A DNA stretch of 64,000 nt, from assembly GCA_963699495.1 (NCBI GenBank), contig CAVOUB010000005.1, positions 310,001 to 374,000 of the forward strand, given 5' to 3'. The position numbers were made by a program, and so were the translations under genes. Each line of letters starts with the position of its first letter. The first letter of the stretch is position 1. A model generated the notes under the pieces. It saw nothing but the letters and a program-made list of their open reading frames with translations. It had not been told where the DNA came from and did not search any database. Below, piece after piece: positions 27,094 through 36,171 of this stretch. This stretch comes from JAIBJN01 sp963699495. Its GTDB lineage: Bacteria > Actinomycetota > Thermoleophilia > Gaiellales > Gaiellaceae.

Positions 27094-27552
27094 GCTGCGG
27101 TCAGAGCACGAGGCAATTCGGCCGTACCGGAACGCTCGCCGCGGCCTCCGGCTCGCGAGTCCGGATTTGGCTCAACCAAGCCGTTCCTGCTTCTCAGAAA
27201 CGTGAACAGGGGCGGTTCGGGTGAGAGGATGAGAACCGCCCGCCGGCTTCCGGGTGAGGTCAGGAAAGGGCCTCATATGCAGGGGATTCTGCGAACCCCG
27301 AAATGTGAGAACAAGAATGAGAACAGCTGGCGCTGTCGAGCGCCAATTCAGGTGGGACAACGCTCAAGCATCCATGCGGGATTAGATGCGGATGCCCTCC
27401 GACTTGGGACTGGGTTCAGGCACCAAAGATGGGACTTGCCGGTTTCGGCACTCCGCGGCCATGTTTCCGCCGCATCGTTGGCCCGATTCCTGCGTGCCCC
27501 GCTCAAAGCCAAGCGGGGCCGGCGGATCGGAAGGCAATCCTGCGCCGGCTCG
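27094..27552. other. Gene-free stretch
   Basis: I see no convincing coding frame here. The sequence is noticeably less GC-rich than its surroundings (for example around 27290-27340) and contains AGTCCCA-type boxes on the minus strand near 27397-27440, echoed in inverted orientation at 28460-28500. No hairpin with a U tract or tRNA is visible. Confidence 0.5.
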
Positions 27553-28023
27553 TTAGCCAGTCGACGGGTCGGAGGCAAGGACGACGATTCGCCCGTCCCC
27601 GTTCTCGAGGAACTCGGCTGAAGCGATACAGGGGTCCGGCTCCGCGCGGCCGCTCGCGGGACACCTCAAGTCCTTGCTCGACCCGTTCATCGACACGCCG
27701 CCGGGCAAGAAGACGCCGAGCTGATCCACTCGTCCCCGCGTGAAATCGTCAAAGGAATCAGCATCGATCGTGAAAGTCAGTCTTGCCGGGTGCTCGACGG
27801 TCTGCGCCGGCGTGTCGATGAAGAACTCAGGGCTGCCCCCAGTCCACCATCCGCGTGGCGGCCCTCCAGGCTTGTCGGCGGCCCACACCTTGGTTTGCTC
27901 AACCGGTACCCCGCTAACTTCGAGCGAGACTCCGCCTCCTGTCGTTGCCACCGCTCGACCGGCGTCGTCACCGCCACAGCCTGCGATGAATAGGAGAACG
28001 GCCAAGCCGAGGACGGTGCGCAC
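27553..28023 (-). CDS. Hypothetical lipoprotein
   Basis: A GTG start gives 156 residues with a lipobox (MRTVLGLAVLLFIAGCGGDD), so it should be lipid-anchored on the outer face of the membrane. The rest is a single compact domain with Cys in LRCPASGRAEPDPCIAS, possibly disulfide-bonded. I recognise no family. Confidence 0.65.
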   Translation of the reverse strand: MRTVLGLAVLLFIAGCGGDDAGRAVATTGGGVSLEVSGVPVEQTKVWAADKPGGPPRGWWTGGSPEFFIDTPAQTVEHPARLTFTIDADSFDDFTRGRVDQLGVFLPGGVSMNGSSKDLRCPASGRAEPDPCIASAEFLENGDGRIVVLASDPSTG

Positions 28024-28540
28024 CGCTCCCTGAGGCTAGAGCATCGACTACCCCGCTTCCAATGCCACTGCCGCGTCAGCCCCGCAGGGGGCGGTTTAGG
28101 GTCGTCGTCAGGACGAGCGGCGGCGACGGCAGGGCGCAGGATGGGTCGCGGTTGCGTTCTCGACCGTCCCGGCGCCCTCGCGTCGGCGGCATAGGACGTC
28201 AATCGCAGGGGGACGGGCTGTCGTCCCCCTGAGTGCACGTCAACTGCTTCCTTGGCCCGGTAACGCGTGCACCATAGAAAGGCGCCCGGTTACTCGAGGC
28301 GCTTCCGTGTCACCACTGCGAGATCGCGGGTTCGGGGCGCTGCCGCTATCGAGGGCGGCTCGGTTGCGCATGAGCTCGGCGGGTCGCTTGACTGGGTCGC
28401 GGGACGAGTCTCCGAACCGGGACAGCCCACTTCCTGGGATCGCTTCATGCGGAGGTGGAAGTCCCAACCTTCAGGGCACGAGTCCCAACTTGTCCCAACT
28501 AGGTTGCCTAAATCCCAGATTCGCTGCCGCTCGACAGGCG
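28024..28540. other. Gene-free stretch before pilC
   Basis: No supported coding frame. It holds three AGTCCCAA/GTCCCAAC boxes at about 28458-28500 close to the pilC 3' end, and no obvious mobile-element ends. Confidence 0.5.
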
Positions 28541-29749
28541 CTACTGGATCAGCGTCAGCAGCTTGAACATCGGGAGGTACATCGCGATGATGATCACCCC
28601 GACGACGCAGCCGACCGCGATCATCATCAGCGGCTCGATGATCGACGTGAGGCTGGCGATGGCCGCGTCCACCTCGTCCTCGTAGAAGTCGGCGATCTTC
28701 GAGAGCATCTTCTCGAGCTCTCCCGTCTCCTCACCGACGCGCACCATGTGCGAGACCATCGGCGGGAAGATGTCCGCTTCGGCGAGGGGGACGGCGATCG
28801 GGACTCCCTGGGTCACGCGCTCCTTCACGAGCAGGGTGGCGTCCTCGATGAGGCTGTTGCCGGCCGTCGCGCTCGTGATCTCGAGCGAGCGGATGATGTC
28901 GACGCCCGCGGCCACGAGCGTCGAGAGGGTGCGCGAGAAGCGCGCCATGCCGATCTTGATGATCACCTTGCCGATGCCCATCGGGGCCCGGACGCGCATG
29001 TTGTCCCAGATCCGGCGGCCTTTCTCGGTCTTCTTCGCGCGCATGAGCAGGTAGATGCCGATCCCGACGACGGGGAAGACGATGTACCAGCGGGCGCGCA
29101 GGAAGTCCGAGGCCGTGACCACGATCTGCGTCAGCATCGGCAGGTCGCCGCCGAGCTGGGCGAAGATCCCGACGAAGATCGGGACGAGGAAGAGGAGCAT
29201 GCCGATGAGGACGAGCGTCGCGAACGCCATCACCATCAGCGGGTACATCATCGCGCCCTTCACGCGGCGCTTGATCTTCGTCTCCTTCTCGATCTGGTAG
29301 GCGACGCGGTCGAGCACGACGTCCAGGATTCCGGCCGCCTCGCCTGCCTCGACCATGGCGATGTAGAGACGCGAGAAGACGCGCGGGTGCCGGGCCATCG
29401 CCTCGGAGAGGAGGAGGCCGCCCTCGACGTCGGTCCGGAGCTCGGCGATGACCATGCCGAGCTTCCTGTCCTCCGTCTGCTCTTCGAGGATGACGAGCGC
29501 GGTGACGACGTTGAGGCCCGCCTCGATCATGGTCGCGAACTGGCGCGAGAAGACCTGCAGCGACTTGGCCTTGACCTTCTTGACTGCCGCCGCCGCGCTC
29601 TTCTGAGCCGCGTCCCGGGCTGAGAGCTCCGTGGCGAGCAGGCCTCGGATGCGCAGCGCCTCCCGTGCAGCCGAGAGGTCGGGCGCGTTGATCTCGCCCG
29701 TCAGCTCCGCGCCGGTCGCGTTGATGGCGGTGTAGGCGTAGGAGGCCAT
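28541..29749 (-). CDS. pilC: PilC/GspF, T4P inner-membrane platform protein
   Basis: The 402-residue protein has two T2SSF domains (VFSRQFATMIEAGLNVVTALVILEEQ... and ARFSRTLSTLVAAGVDIIRSLEITSATAGN...) and three hydrophobic segments, the standard PilC plan. It couples the PilB/PilT motors to pilin addition and removal. It is separated from the other pil genes by the TetR/DUF4260 pair, but has its own GCCGAT-type promoter ending 9 bases before the ATG. Confidence 0.95.
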   Translation of the reverse strand: MASYAYTAINATGAELTGEINAPDLSAAREALRIRGLLATELSARDAAQKSAAAAVKKVKAKSLQVFSRQFATMIEAGLNVVTALVILEEQTEDRKLGMVIAELRTDVEGGLLLSEAMARHPRVFSRLYIAMVEAGEAAGILDVVLDRVAYQIEKETKIKRRVKGAMMYPLMVMAFATLVLIGMLLFLVPIFVGIFAQLGGDLPMLTQIVVTASDFLRARWYIVFPVVGIGIYLLMRAKKTEKGRRIWDNMRVRAPMGIGKVIIKIGMARFSRTLSTLVAAGVDIIRSLEITSATAGNSLIEDATLLVKERVTQGVPIAVPLAEADIFPPMVSHMVRVGEETGELEKMLSKIADFYEDEVDAAIASLTSIIEPLMMIAVGCVVGVIIIAMYLPMFKLLTLIQ

Positions 29750-29758
29750 CCCGCTCCG

Positions 29759-29786
29759 AAATCGGCATCCCGGCTCCTGGCCTTGA
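29759..29786 (-). promoter_or_regulatory. Sigma-28-like promoter of pilC
   Basis: Reads TCAA-N16-GCCGATTT on the minus strand, ending 9 bases before the pilC ATG. It belongs to the family of elements found at the heads of the pilus transcription units. Confidence 0.6.
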
Positions 29787-29803
29787 GCGCCAAGGAGCGG
29801 GAT
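29769..29803 (-). terminator. Imperfect hairpin between tetR and pilC
   Basis: On the minus strand the arms CCCGCTCCTTGGC and GCCAGGAGCCGGG pair with small mismatches around a 7-base loop. It lies upstream of pilC and overlaps its -35 region. It could stop readthrough from the tetR side or control the promoter. There is no U tract. Confidence 0.35.
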
Positions 29804-29810
29804 TCGCCGG

Positions 29811-30347
29811 CTAGCGACGCCGGAAGCCGGCGAGCCCCTCGCGCCAGGCGGCGTCGAGGTCGGCGCCGGGCGGGAAGCGCCCGTTCAGCTCGAGAACGGT
29901 CATCCCGTGCGCGAAGGCCCAGGCGGCGCGGGCGAGGCTCTCGTCGCCCCCTGCGGCCTCGAGGAGCGGCCCGGCGGCTCGCGCCTCGACGTCCGGCTCG
30001 AGCAGGTCGCGCCGCAGCGGCCGCTCGGTCATCAGCCGGTACAGGTGCGGCCGGGAGAGCGCGAACGAGCGGTAGGTGCGCGCCAGCTCGCCGAGCGGAT
30101 CGTGTGCGCCGCGGACGGCTTCCTCGAAGGCGCCGGCCAGCTCGACGAACCCGTCCGAGATGACCGCCGCCTCGAGCGCCTCCTTCCCGGAGAAGTGCTT
30201 GTAGAGGGAGGGGGCCCGCATGCCCAGGCGATCGGCGAGGCGCCGCATCGTGAGCGCATCCGGGCCCTCCTCCTCGAGCAGGGCCCGGGCAGCGTCGACG
30301 ATCTCCCGCGCGCGGGGGGTCAGGCCGCTAGCTGCGCTGGAAGCCAT
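29811..30347 (-). CDS. TetR-family repressor
   Basis: The ATG at 30347 gives 178 residues. The N-terminal HTH reads LTPRAREIVDAARALLEEEGPDALTMRRLADRLGMRAPSLYKHFSGKEALE, followed by a WHG/TetR_C_13-type ligand domain. The start lies inside the end of the DUF4260 gene (20-base overlap), so the pair is an operon driven from the operator-bearing region at 30737-30773. It probably autoregulates the pair. No link to pili is evident apart from location. Confidence 0.85.
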   Translation of the reverse strand: MASSAASGLTPRAREIVDAARALLEEEGPDALTMRRLADRLGMRAPSLYKHFSGKEALEAAVISDGFVELAGAFEEAVRGAHDPLGELARTYRSFALSRPHLYRLMTERPLRRDLLEPDVEARAAGPLLEAAGGDESLARAAWAFAHGMTVLELNGRFPPGADLDAAWREGLAGFRRR

Positions 30348-30717
30348 CGCGGGTCCTGAGGCCGTAGCCCAGAGTTCGGTCGACGGCGATGTGCGTCGCC
30401 CACGCGAGCGCGCCGACGAGCCAGGCGGCGGGAAGGCCCGCGGCGAGCGCGACGACGCCCAGCGCGACCGGCCCCGCGAGGCGATGGGTGAGGTTGTAGA
30501 AGGGGACGGCGCGGCGGTGGAGCTGGCCGCGCTCGAGGCCTGCGCCCATTCCGAAGAGGAGGGGCAGGTCGGGCCCGAGCCCGAACGCGAGGAGGGGCCA
30601 CCAGCCCACGTCCTCGCGCGCATAGACGACGACGATGAGCGCGACGAGCGCGGCGGCGAGCGCGGCGAACGCGACGCGGCGGTACTGATGGGGCAGGTGA
30701 GTTGCGGCGGAATGCAT
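30328..30717 (-). CDS. DUF4260 membrane protein
   Basis: The 129-residue protein with four hydrophobic stretches contains WWPLLAFGLGPDLPLLFG, FYNLTHRLAGPVALG and WATHIAVDRTLGYGLRT, the DUF4260 pattern (PD, YN..H, H..VDR..GYGL). The function is unknown. These genes often pair with a TetR regulator, as here. Confidence 0.82.
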   Translation of the reverse strand: MHSAATHLPHQYRRVAFAALAAALVALIVVVYAREDVGWWPLLAFGLGPDLPLLFGMGAGLERGQLHRRAVPFYNLTHRLAGPVALGVVALAAGLPAAWLVGALAWATHIAVDRTLGYGLRTRDGFQRS

Positions 30718-30736
30718 GGCGGCTCCCGGTTCGCTG

Positions 30737-30773
30737 GCTAACGTTGTTAGCTACTCTAGCTAACGCTGTTAGC
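30737..30773. promoter_or_regulatory. Duplicated TetR operator
   Basis: Two near-identical 15-bp palindromes, GCTAACGTTGTTAGC (30737-30751) and GCTAACGCTGTTAGC (30759-30773), are spaced 22 bases centre to centre, so they lie on the same helix face. They sit 20 bases before the DUF4260 ATG. This is a textbook tandem TetR site. Confidence 0.8.
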
Positions 30774-30794
30774 CGGTGTCAAGCCCGGATGCCG

Positions 30795-31562
30795 CTAGCC
30801 CGTCGAGAGATCGAACGTCGAGGCCACGCGCGCCCAGACGCGGTAGGGCGAGGCCTGGTCGCGGATGACGATCGTGATCAGCTTCAGCGAGCGGCCCGTT
30901 GCGCCGCTCGAGTTCCGGACCTCGGTCCAGGTCGCGTAGAGATCCATGCGGTACTTCCGCCCGTCGGCACCGGTCACCAGCGTCGTCGGCACGAGCGTCG
31001 TGCAGGGAGCCGTCCCGCACGCGTTGACGTCCACCCGCTGGACGATGGGCGTCGGTGTCCCGGCGGTGTGCGTGACCGCGGACGTGCCGTCGATGCCGCG
31101 GGTGATCGTCCACGTGCTGCCGCCCGCGCCGGCGGTCACGCGGACGATCTCGTAGTCGATTTTGACACGGAAGCTGCCGGTCGATGGGAAGCCGGCGCCG
31201 CTGGCCACGGTCATCGTGGTCTGGCTTGCGGTCATGTTCGACGCGAGGCTCGACGTCGCCGCGCCGCCGACGGAGTAGGCGATGTCGCCCTTGTAGACCG
31301 TGTCGGCTGCGTCCACGGCCGAGTTGGCCAGGCCGATCGACTCGTACTTGGCCGCGCGCAGCTTCTCCATCTGGGAGTCCGCGAGCACGGCCGCGGTCGT
31401 CTGGTGGCCCGCGTTCCGGATCGAGACGATGCCCGACTCGAACATCGTGAAGACCGCGAGCAGGCCGACGACCATCACGCTCATCGCGGCCAGCAGCTCG
31501 ATCATGCCGAAGCCACCCTGGTCGCGGGCGCATGCAAACCGAAGCCGCCTCTGGAAGGACAC
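30795..31562 (-). CDS. PilV-like minor prepilin
   Basis: A GTG start gives 255 residues with a class III prepilin signal: ...ACARDQGG|FGMIELLAAMSVMVVGLLAVFTMFES, with Glu at +5. The body is beta-rich and ends with CGTAPC. After cleavage by PilD it would join the pilus, probably as part of a priming or tip complex. Its own GCCGATAC promoter ends 9 bases upstream. Confidence 0.85.
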   Translation of the reverse strand: MSFQRRLRFACARDQGGFGMIELLAAMSVMVVGLLAVFTMFESGIVSIRNAGHQTTAAVLADSQMEKLRAAKYESIGLANSAVDAADTVYKGDIAYSVGGAATSSLASNMTASQTTMTVASGAGFPSTGSFRVKIDYEIVRVTAGAGGSTWTITRGIDGTSAVTHTAGTPTPIVQRVDVNACGTAPCTTLVPTTLVTGADGRKYRMDLYATWTEVRNSSGATGRSLKLITIVIRDQASPYRVWARVASTFDLSTG

Positions 31563-31571
31563 CGCAGTCTC

Positions 31572-31599
31572 GTATCGGCAGGCCCCCCTCCCCGCTCAA
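31572..31599 (-). promoter_or_regulatory. Sigma-28-like promoter of the PilV-like gene
   Basis: Reads TTGA-N16-GCCGATAC on the minus strand, ending 9 bases before the GTG start. Confidence 0.6.
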
Positions 31600-31624
31600 G
31601 GCGTGAACGAGGGAGCCGGCGCGG

Positions 31625-32284
31625 CTAGTTCATGACGTCGACGAGCCTGACGACGAACTGCGTGGTGTCGGGCGCGGCGACGAGGGTGACCTCCTCGCCG
31701 ACCGCGATCTCGATCGTCGCGTCGCCGTTCTCGAACATGCCCTGGACGACGCCGATGGTCGCGCCCTGGAGGGTCAGCGCGACGAGGGTGAACGTCGGGT
31801 CCGACGCGGGGAACTCCTCGCCCACGGAGACCGTCTCGGAGACGCCGTTGATCTCGATGACCGCGGTCAGCTCCTCGTCCTGACCGCCTCCGCTGCTGCC
31901 GCCGCCCGAACCCGACGAGGTCGGCGGAGGCGTTGTCGAGGCGTCCGCAGGCAGATGGGGCGAGATGAACGGGTCGCGGCCCGTGAAGCGGCTGAAGGAG
32001 ATGAGCTTGGCCTCGTCGGCCTCCGGGGGCACGTCCGTGTCCGCCAGGACGCCGGGCGTCGCGGCGGCTGTCGTCCCCGTCGGGGCGGGGGTGCCGGTCG
32101 GCGTCGTGGTCGCGACCGGTGTCGCCTCGGGCGGCTTCGAGCCGCCGAAGAGCGCGCCGAGCATCTTCGGGCCCTGCCACACGGCGAGGCCGAGGAAGAC
32201 GGGAATGAGGACGTACAGCAGCTTCTTCTGCTTCGCCTCCTTCGCCTTGAGGAGGGCCTCTGCGTTCTTTCTCCGGCGCGGCAT
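31625..32284 (-). CDS. PilP/GspC-like T4P assembly protein
   Basis: The 219-residue protein has a cytoplasmic Lys-rich head, one membrane helix (KLLYVLIPVFLGLAVWQGP), a Thr/Pro/Ala linker and the FTGRDPFISPHLP motif typical of PilP/GspC HR-type domains. A C-terminal beta domain (LTAVIEINGVSETVSVGEEF...) follows. With no secretin in the cluster it probably serves only the inner-membrane PilMNO complex. It starts 2 bases after pilO ends. Confidence 0.75.
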   Translation of the reverse strand: MPRRRKNAEALLKAKEAKQKKLLYVLIPVFLGLAVWQGPKMLGALFGGSKPPEATPVATTTPTGTPAPTGTTAAATPGVLADTDVPPEADEAKLISFSRFTGRDPFISPHLPADASTTPPPTSSGSGGGSSGGGQDEELTAVIEINGVSETVSVGEEFPASDPTFTLVALTLQGATIGVVQGMFENGDATIEIAVGEEVTLVAAPDTTQFVVRLVDVMN

Positions 32285-32286
32285 GG

Positions 32287-32946
32287 CTAGGGCGTCTGCA
32301 GCGAGGTATCGCCCTCGGGGGCGGTGGTGGTGCCGGACGTGTCGGTTGCTCCCGGAGCGACAGGCGCGACCGGGGCGGCCGGGGGCGTCGTCGAGTAGTA
32401 GTACGCCGTCAGGGTGAAGGAGGCGGCGATCTCGGGGAACCCGGCGGGCCCCTCCTGCAAGCTCAGCGTGTCGAGGGTGAAGAGCCGGCCCTCGGCCTCG
32501 AGCTCCCCGTCGCGCACGGTGACCAGGTTGCGGATGCGGAAGAGGAAGTCCGTGAGGTCGTAGTAGTTGCCCTCGAACGCGAGGTTGATCGGGAGCGCGG
32601 TGTAGCCCGACCGGACCGCCGCCGACTGGGGCGCGATCGAGACGAACTCGATGCCAGATGCCGAGGCGACCGCGTTCAGCTCCAGGATGATCCCGGGCAT
32701 GTCGTCGTCGTCGGGCATGGCCTTGGTCACCCGGAAGACGTCGGCGACCTTGATCGTGGATCCGTCACCCTGGGGCTGGCGCTGCGCGGCCATGGCCACC
32801 GCGAGCTGCGTCTCGAGCGTGGCGATCTCGTCGCTCAGGCGGCCGGCGGCGTCCTGCTTGGGCTTGATCAGGAGGAAGTAGCCGACGAGGGCGAGGATCA
32901 AGAGGGCCGGGGCGACGATGGCCGCGACGGGAATCTGCTTCTTCAC
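32287..32946 (-). CDS. pilO: PilO, T4P alignment subcomplex
   Basis: The 219-residue protein has one N-terminal helix (VAAIVAPALLILALVGYFLL), a coiled coil (DAAGRLSDEIATLETQLAVAMAAQ) and a ferredoxin-like domain (LPINLAFEGNYYDLTDFLFRIRNLV), the PilO plan. The Pro/Thr tail is extra. The GTG start overlaps the pilN TGA (GTGA). Confidence 0.9.
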   Translation of the reverse strand: MKKQIPVAAIVAPALLILALVGYFLLIKPKQDAAGRLSDEIATLETQLAVAMAAQRQPQGDGSTIKVADVFRVTKAMPDDDDMPGIILELNAVASASGIEFVSIAPQSAAVRSGYTALPINLAFEGNYYDLTDFLFRIRNLVTVRDGELEAEGRLFTLDTLSLQEGPAGFPEIAASFTLTAYYYSTTPPAAPVAPVAPGATDTSGTTTAPEGDTSLQTP

Positions 32947-33827
32947 GACGACACCGCCCCCTCGGGTGCGATCGTGGCGACGATCGCGAAGCTGAAGTCC
33001 TGCGGGTCACCACTGGACGAGCCGCCCTCGGTCGTGCTGTCCTGGCCACGCGAGCTCGACTGGAGCTGGACGCTCGAGAACTCGGGGACGACCGCGAGCC
33101 GTGAGAGGAGGAGCGCCACGTCCTCCTGGCTGCTCGCAAAGCCGTTGATCGTGAACGTGCCCTCGGCCCCGCCGGCCGGAGCGACGGCCCCGGGGGCGGT
33201 CGCGGTCGCGCCGGAGGTCGACGAGAGCGTCGTCAGCCAGACGTCCTCCGGGAGGACGAGCGAGAACTCGCGCAGGATGCGGTCCCAGGCAACGCGGGCC
33301 GAGAGGGCGTCCGAGAGGGCGGCGGTGCGCGCCTGGCCTTCGCCGGCGAGCGTGGCCGTGCCCGGAGTCTCGTCCGGAGCGGACTGGGCGGTGACCTCGG
33401 CGAGCTGCGCCCGCAGGTCGTCGGCCTGCGACTGCTTCTCCTTCGCGCTGGCGTCCATCATCATGTACGCGCCCGCGAGCCCCGCGAGGACGAGGAATGC
33501 GACGAGGGCGAGCGCGACCTTGATGAGCTGGGGCGAGGCGGTCGTCCTGCCCTTCTCGCGCTCGCTCTCCTTGGGCATGAGGTCGAACGCCCGCATGAGC
33601 GGCACCGCGGGCGGCGCCGGAGCGGACTTGGCCGTGACGCTCGCCTTCTCCTTCGGCGCCTTCGGCTCCTTGGGAGCCTTGGGCTCCTTCTCGGCGCGCG
33701 AGAAGGAGAAGCTTCTCCTCGGCTTGCTCTCCTTCGGAGGCTTCTCTTCGTTGGGCGTGTCCTCGGTGGCCGCGCCCTTGCCCCGGCGGAACAGGTCGGA
33801 GAGCTTGATCTCCTTGTTCAGATCCAT
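32943..33827 (-). CDS. pilN: PilN, T4P alignment subcomplex
   Basis: The 294-residue protein begins MDLNKEIKLSDLF, which would be the PilM-binding peptide (INLLP-like). An unusually long cytoplasmic Lys/Pro/Ser-rich segment (to about 110) comes before the membrane helix (LIKVALALVAFLVLAGLAGAYM) and a coiled coil/ferredoxin-like domain (LPEDVWLTTLSS...INGFASSQEDVALLLSRL). The long linker is larger than in proteobacterial PilN. Confidence 0.87.
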   Translation of the reverse strand: MDLNKEIKLSDLFRRGKGAATEDTPNEEKPPKESKPRRSFSFSRAEKEPKAPKEPKAPKEKASVTAKSAPAPPAVPLMRAFDLMPKESEREKGRTTASPQLIKVALALVAFLVLAGLAGAYMMMDASAKEKQSQADDLRAQLAEVTAQSAPDETPGTATLAGEGQARTAALSDALSARVAWDRILREFSLVLPEDVWLTTLSSTSGATATAPGAVAPAGGAEGTFTINGFASSQEDVALLLSRLAVVPEFSSVQLQSSSRGQDSTTEGGSSSGDPQDFSFAIVATIAPEGAVSS

Positions 33828-33845
33828 GTCAGTGCCGCTCCGACA

Positions 33846-34916
33846 CTAGTTCGCCATCCCGAGGCCGATGGGCACCGCGAAGGCCGGGCTGGGCTCGGAA
33901 CCGCGAAGCTTCTTGCCGACGGAGACGCCGGCGAGCGGGTCTCCGACGCGGACGGGGACGCCCACGAGCTGCTGGAGCTCGGTGGCGAGCCCCGCGAGCT
34001 GCGCCGTCCCGCCGGCGAGGATCAGCTCGCGGATCCCGAGCGAGTCCGGCTGGCCCTGGTAGAACTGGAGCGAGGAGACGAGCTCGCGGCCGAAGCCCTG
34101 GAGGCCGATCTTGAGCGCCTCGCGGGCGCGCACCGCCTGCTCCGGGCCGATGCCCTCCGGGACCTTCTCGCCTTGGAGGCCGAGCTCGACCTTGATGCGC
34201 TCGGCGACGTCGGGCTCGAGCTCGAGGCCCCGCGCGAGGGCGTCGGTCAGAGAGTTGCCACCCCAGTCGAGCACGCGCGTGTACTCGCAGCTGAAGCCGT
34301 CCGAGACGCCCAGCACGCTGCGCTCGGAGCCGATGGAGATCGCGACGAGGGCGCTCCGCTCGGCGCCGCCGCCCGGCTCGGTGGTGAACGACGGGGTCAG
34401 CGCGCGCAGGAGCGCGAAGGCCTCCAGGTCGATCCCGAGCAGGCGGATGCCGGCGAGGCGGCAGGCTTCCATGTAGGCGGCGATCAGATCGCGGTAGGCG
34501 ACGACCAGGAGGACGCGCTTCGACGGCATTCCGTCCACCGCGGCTCCCTCACCGAGGATCTGGAAGTCGAGCACTGCCTCGTCGATCGGGATCGGGAGCG
34601 CCTCCTGGGCGCGGAAGCGCACCGCGTTCGCGAGCTGCTTCGGATCCTCGATTCCCGAGACGTCGATGGTGCGAACGCCGATGCGGTTGTTCGCGAGGCC
34701 GATGCGGACGTTGCGCTTGGGAAGCTTGTGCCGGCCGAAGAACTCCTTGAGCGCCTCAGCGAGCGCCTCGACCTCGCGCACCTCGCCGCCGGCGATCACG
34801 CCGGGAGGAAGCGGCGAGCCGGCGAGCTGGACGACCTCGGCGGAGCCGTTCACGGACACGCACGCGGCGTTCAGCCGCGAGGCGCCGAGCTTCAGACCGA
34901 CGACCTTCTTCGCCAC
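33846..34916 (-). CDS. pilM: PilM, actin-like T4P assembly ATPase
   Basis: A GTG start gives 356 residues. The nucleotide fold includes KVVGLKLGASRLNAACV, VRFRAQEALPIPIDEAVLDFQILG and ELILAGGTAQLAGLATELQQLVGVPVRVGDPL. It forms the cytoplasmic ring that binds PilN. It lies 10 bases after pilT1, first of pilM-N-O-P, with no promoter motif of its own. Confidence 0.93.
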   Translation of the reverse strand: MAKKVVGLKLGASRLNAACVSVNGSAEVVQLAGSPLPPGVIAGGEVREVEALAEALKEFFGRHKLPKRNVRIGLANNRIGVRTIDVSGIEDPKQLANAVRFRAQEALPIPIDEAVLDFQILGEGAAVDGMPSKRVLLVVAYRDLIAAYMEACRLAGIRLLGIDLEAFALLRALTPSFTTEPGGGAERSALVAISIGSERSVLGVSDGFSCEYTRVLDWGGNSLTDALARGLELEPDVAERIKVELGLQGEKVPEGIGPEQAVRAREALKIGLQGFGRELVSSLQFYQGQPDSLGIRELILAGGTAQLAGLATELQQLVGVPVRVGDPLAGVSVGKKLRGSEPSPAFAVPIGLGMAN

Positions 34917-34926
34917 AGCCCCGCCC

Positions 34927-36153
34927 TCAGCCTCCGGCCACCCGCAGGTTGCCGCCGCCGAGGCCCGGCGCGCCGCCTGCGATCAGCCCGTTCCTCTCGA
35001 GGAGGCTCTTCAGCTGGTCGGGCCGGCTCGAACGCTGCAGCGCGAGCTCGGCTGTGATCTTGCCGGTGCGAACGAGCTCGAGCATCGCCTGCTCGAGCGT
35101 CTGCATCCCGCGGCTGGTGTTGGTCTGCATGACCGAGTAGATCTGCTCGACCTTGGCCTGGCGGATGAGGTTCCGAACGGCGTCGTCGGGCAGCAGGATC
35201 TCGAGCGCCGCGACGCGGCCCTTCCCGTCGACGGTCGGAAGGAGGGTCTGGGTGACGATGCCCTGCAGGGTGGACGCGATCTGGACGCGCACCTGCTCCT
35301 GCTGGGAGCCCGGGAAGACGTCGATGAGGCGGTCGACCGTCGAGGGCGCGTCCTGCGTGTGCAACGTGGCGAAGACGAGGTGCCCCGTCTCGGCCGCAGT
35401 CAGCGCCGTCCCGATCGTCTCGAGGTCGCGCATCTCGCCGAGGAGGATCACGTCGGGGTCCTGGCGGAGCGCGCCGCGCAGCGCATCGGCGAAGCTCGTC
35501 GCGTCGGGCCCGATCTCGCGCTGGTTGACGATGCAGCGCTTGTGCCGGTGGAGGAACTCGATCGGGTCCTCGATGGTCATGATGTGGTCGTCGCGCGTTC
35601 GGTTGATCTCGTCGATCACCGCGGCGAGAGTGGTCGACTTGCCGGAGCCGGTCGGCCCGGTGACGAGCACGAGGCCGCGCGGCTTCGAGGTGAACTCCTT
35701 GAGGACCGGCGGCAGCCCCAGCTGCTCCAGCGTCTTCAGCTCGGCGGGGATGAGCCGGAAGGCGGCGCCGAGGCTCTCGCGCTGGAAGTAGACGTTGACG
35801 CGGAAGCGGGCGAGGCCGGGGATCGAGTAGGAGATGTCGATCTGCCGCCTGGTCTCGAAGTGCTTCTGCTGCTCGGTCGAGAGGATCCGGTAGAGCATCC
35901 GCTGGGTGTCCTCGGGGCTCAGGCGCGCGAACTCGCCCAGCCGCTCGAGGTGCCCGTTGACGCGGACGACGGGCTCCGACCCGACGGTCACATGGAGGTC
36001 CGACGCGCCCCGCACGACCACCTGCTCGAGCAGGTCGTCGACGGAGCTCGCCGTGCGGCGCTCGGGTGGCGCGTGAGAGGGTGCGGCCGCCTGCGCCACC
36101 TCGGGGGCGGGCTGCGAAGCGGGCTCGTGGGCGGGCTGCAACGTCGGTTCCAT
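34927..36153 (-). CDS. pilT: PilT retraction ATPase (copy 1)
   Basis: 408 residues: a Pro/Ala/Glu-rich head (1-35), a PAS-like N-domain (VDDLLEQVVVRGASDLHVTVGSEPVVRVNG), Walker A GPTGSGKST at 166-174, Asp box (MTIEDPIEFLH), Walker B (VILLGEMRD), His box (GHLVFATLHT) and the retraction-specific AVRNLIR. It hydrolyses ATP to depolymerise the pilus. It heads the pilT-M-N-O-P unit. A second PilT lies at 47351. Confidence 0.95.
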   Translation of the reverse strand: MEPTLQPAHEPASQPAPEVAQAAAPSHAPPERRTASSVDDLLEQVVVRGASDLHVTVGSEPVVRVNGHLERLGEFARLSPEDTQRMLYRILSTEQQKHFETRRQIDISYSIPGLARFRVNVYFQRESLGAAFRLIPAELKTLEQLGLPPVLKEFTSKPRGLVLVTGPTGSGKSTTLAAVIDEINRTRDDHIMTIEDPIEFLHRHKRCIVNQREIGPDATSFADALRGALRQDPDVILLGEMRDLETIGTALTAAETGHLVFATLHTQDAPSTVDRLIDVFPGSQQEQVRVQIASTLQGIVTQTLLPTVDGKGRVAALEILLPDDAVRNLIRQAKVEQIYSVMQTNTSRGMQTLEQAMLELVRTGKITAELALQRSSRPDQLKSLLERNGLIAGGAPGLGGGNLRVAGG

Positions 36154-36171
36154 GGGTCCTCCCGACCGGTG

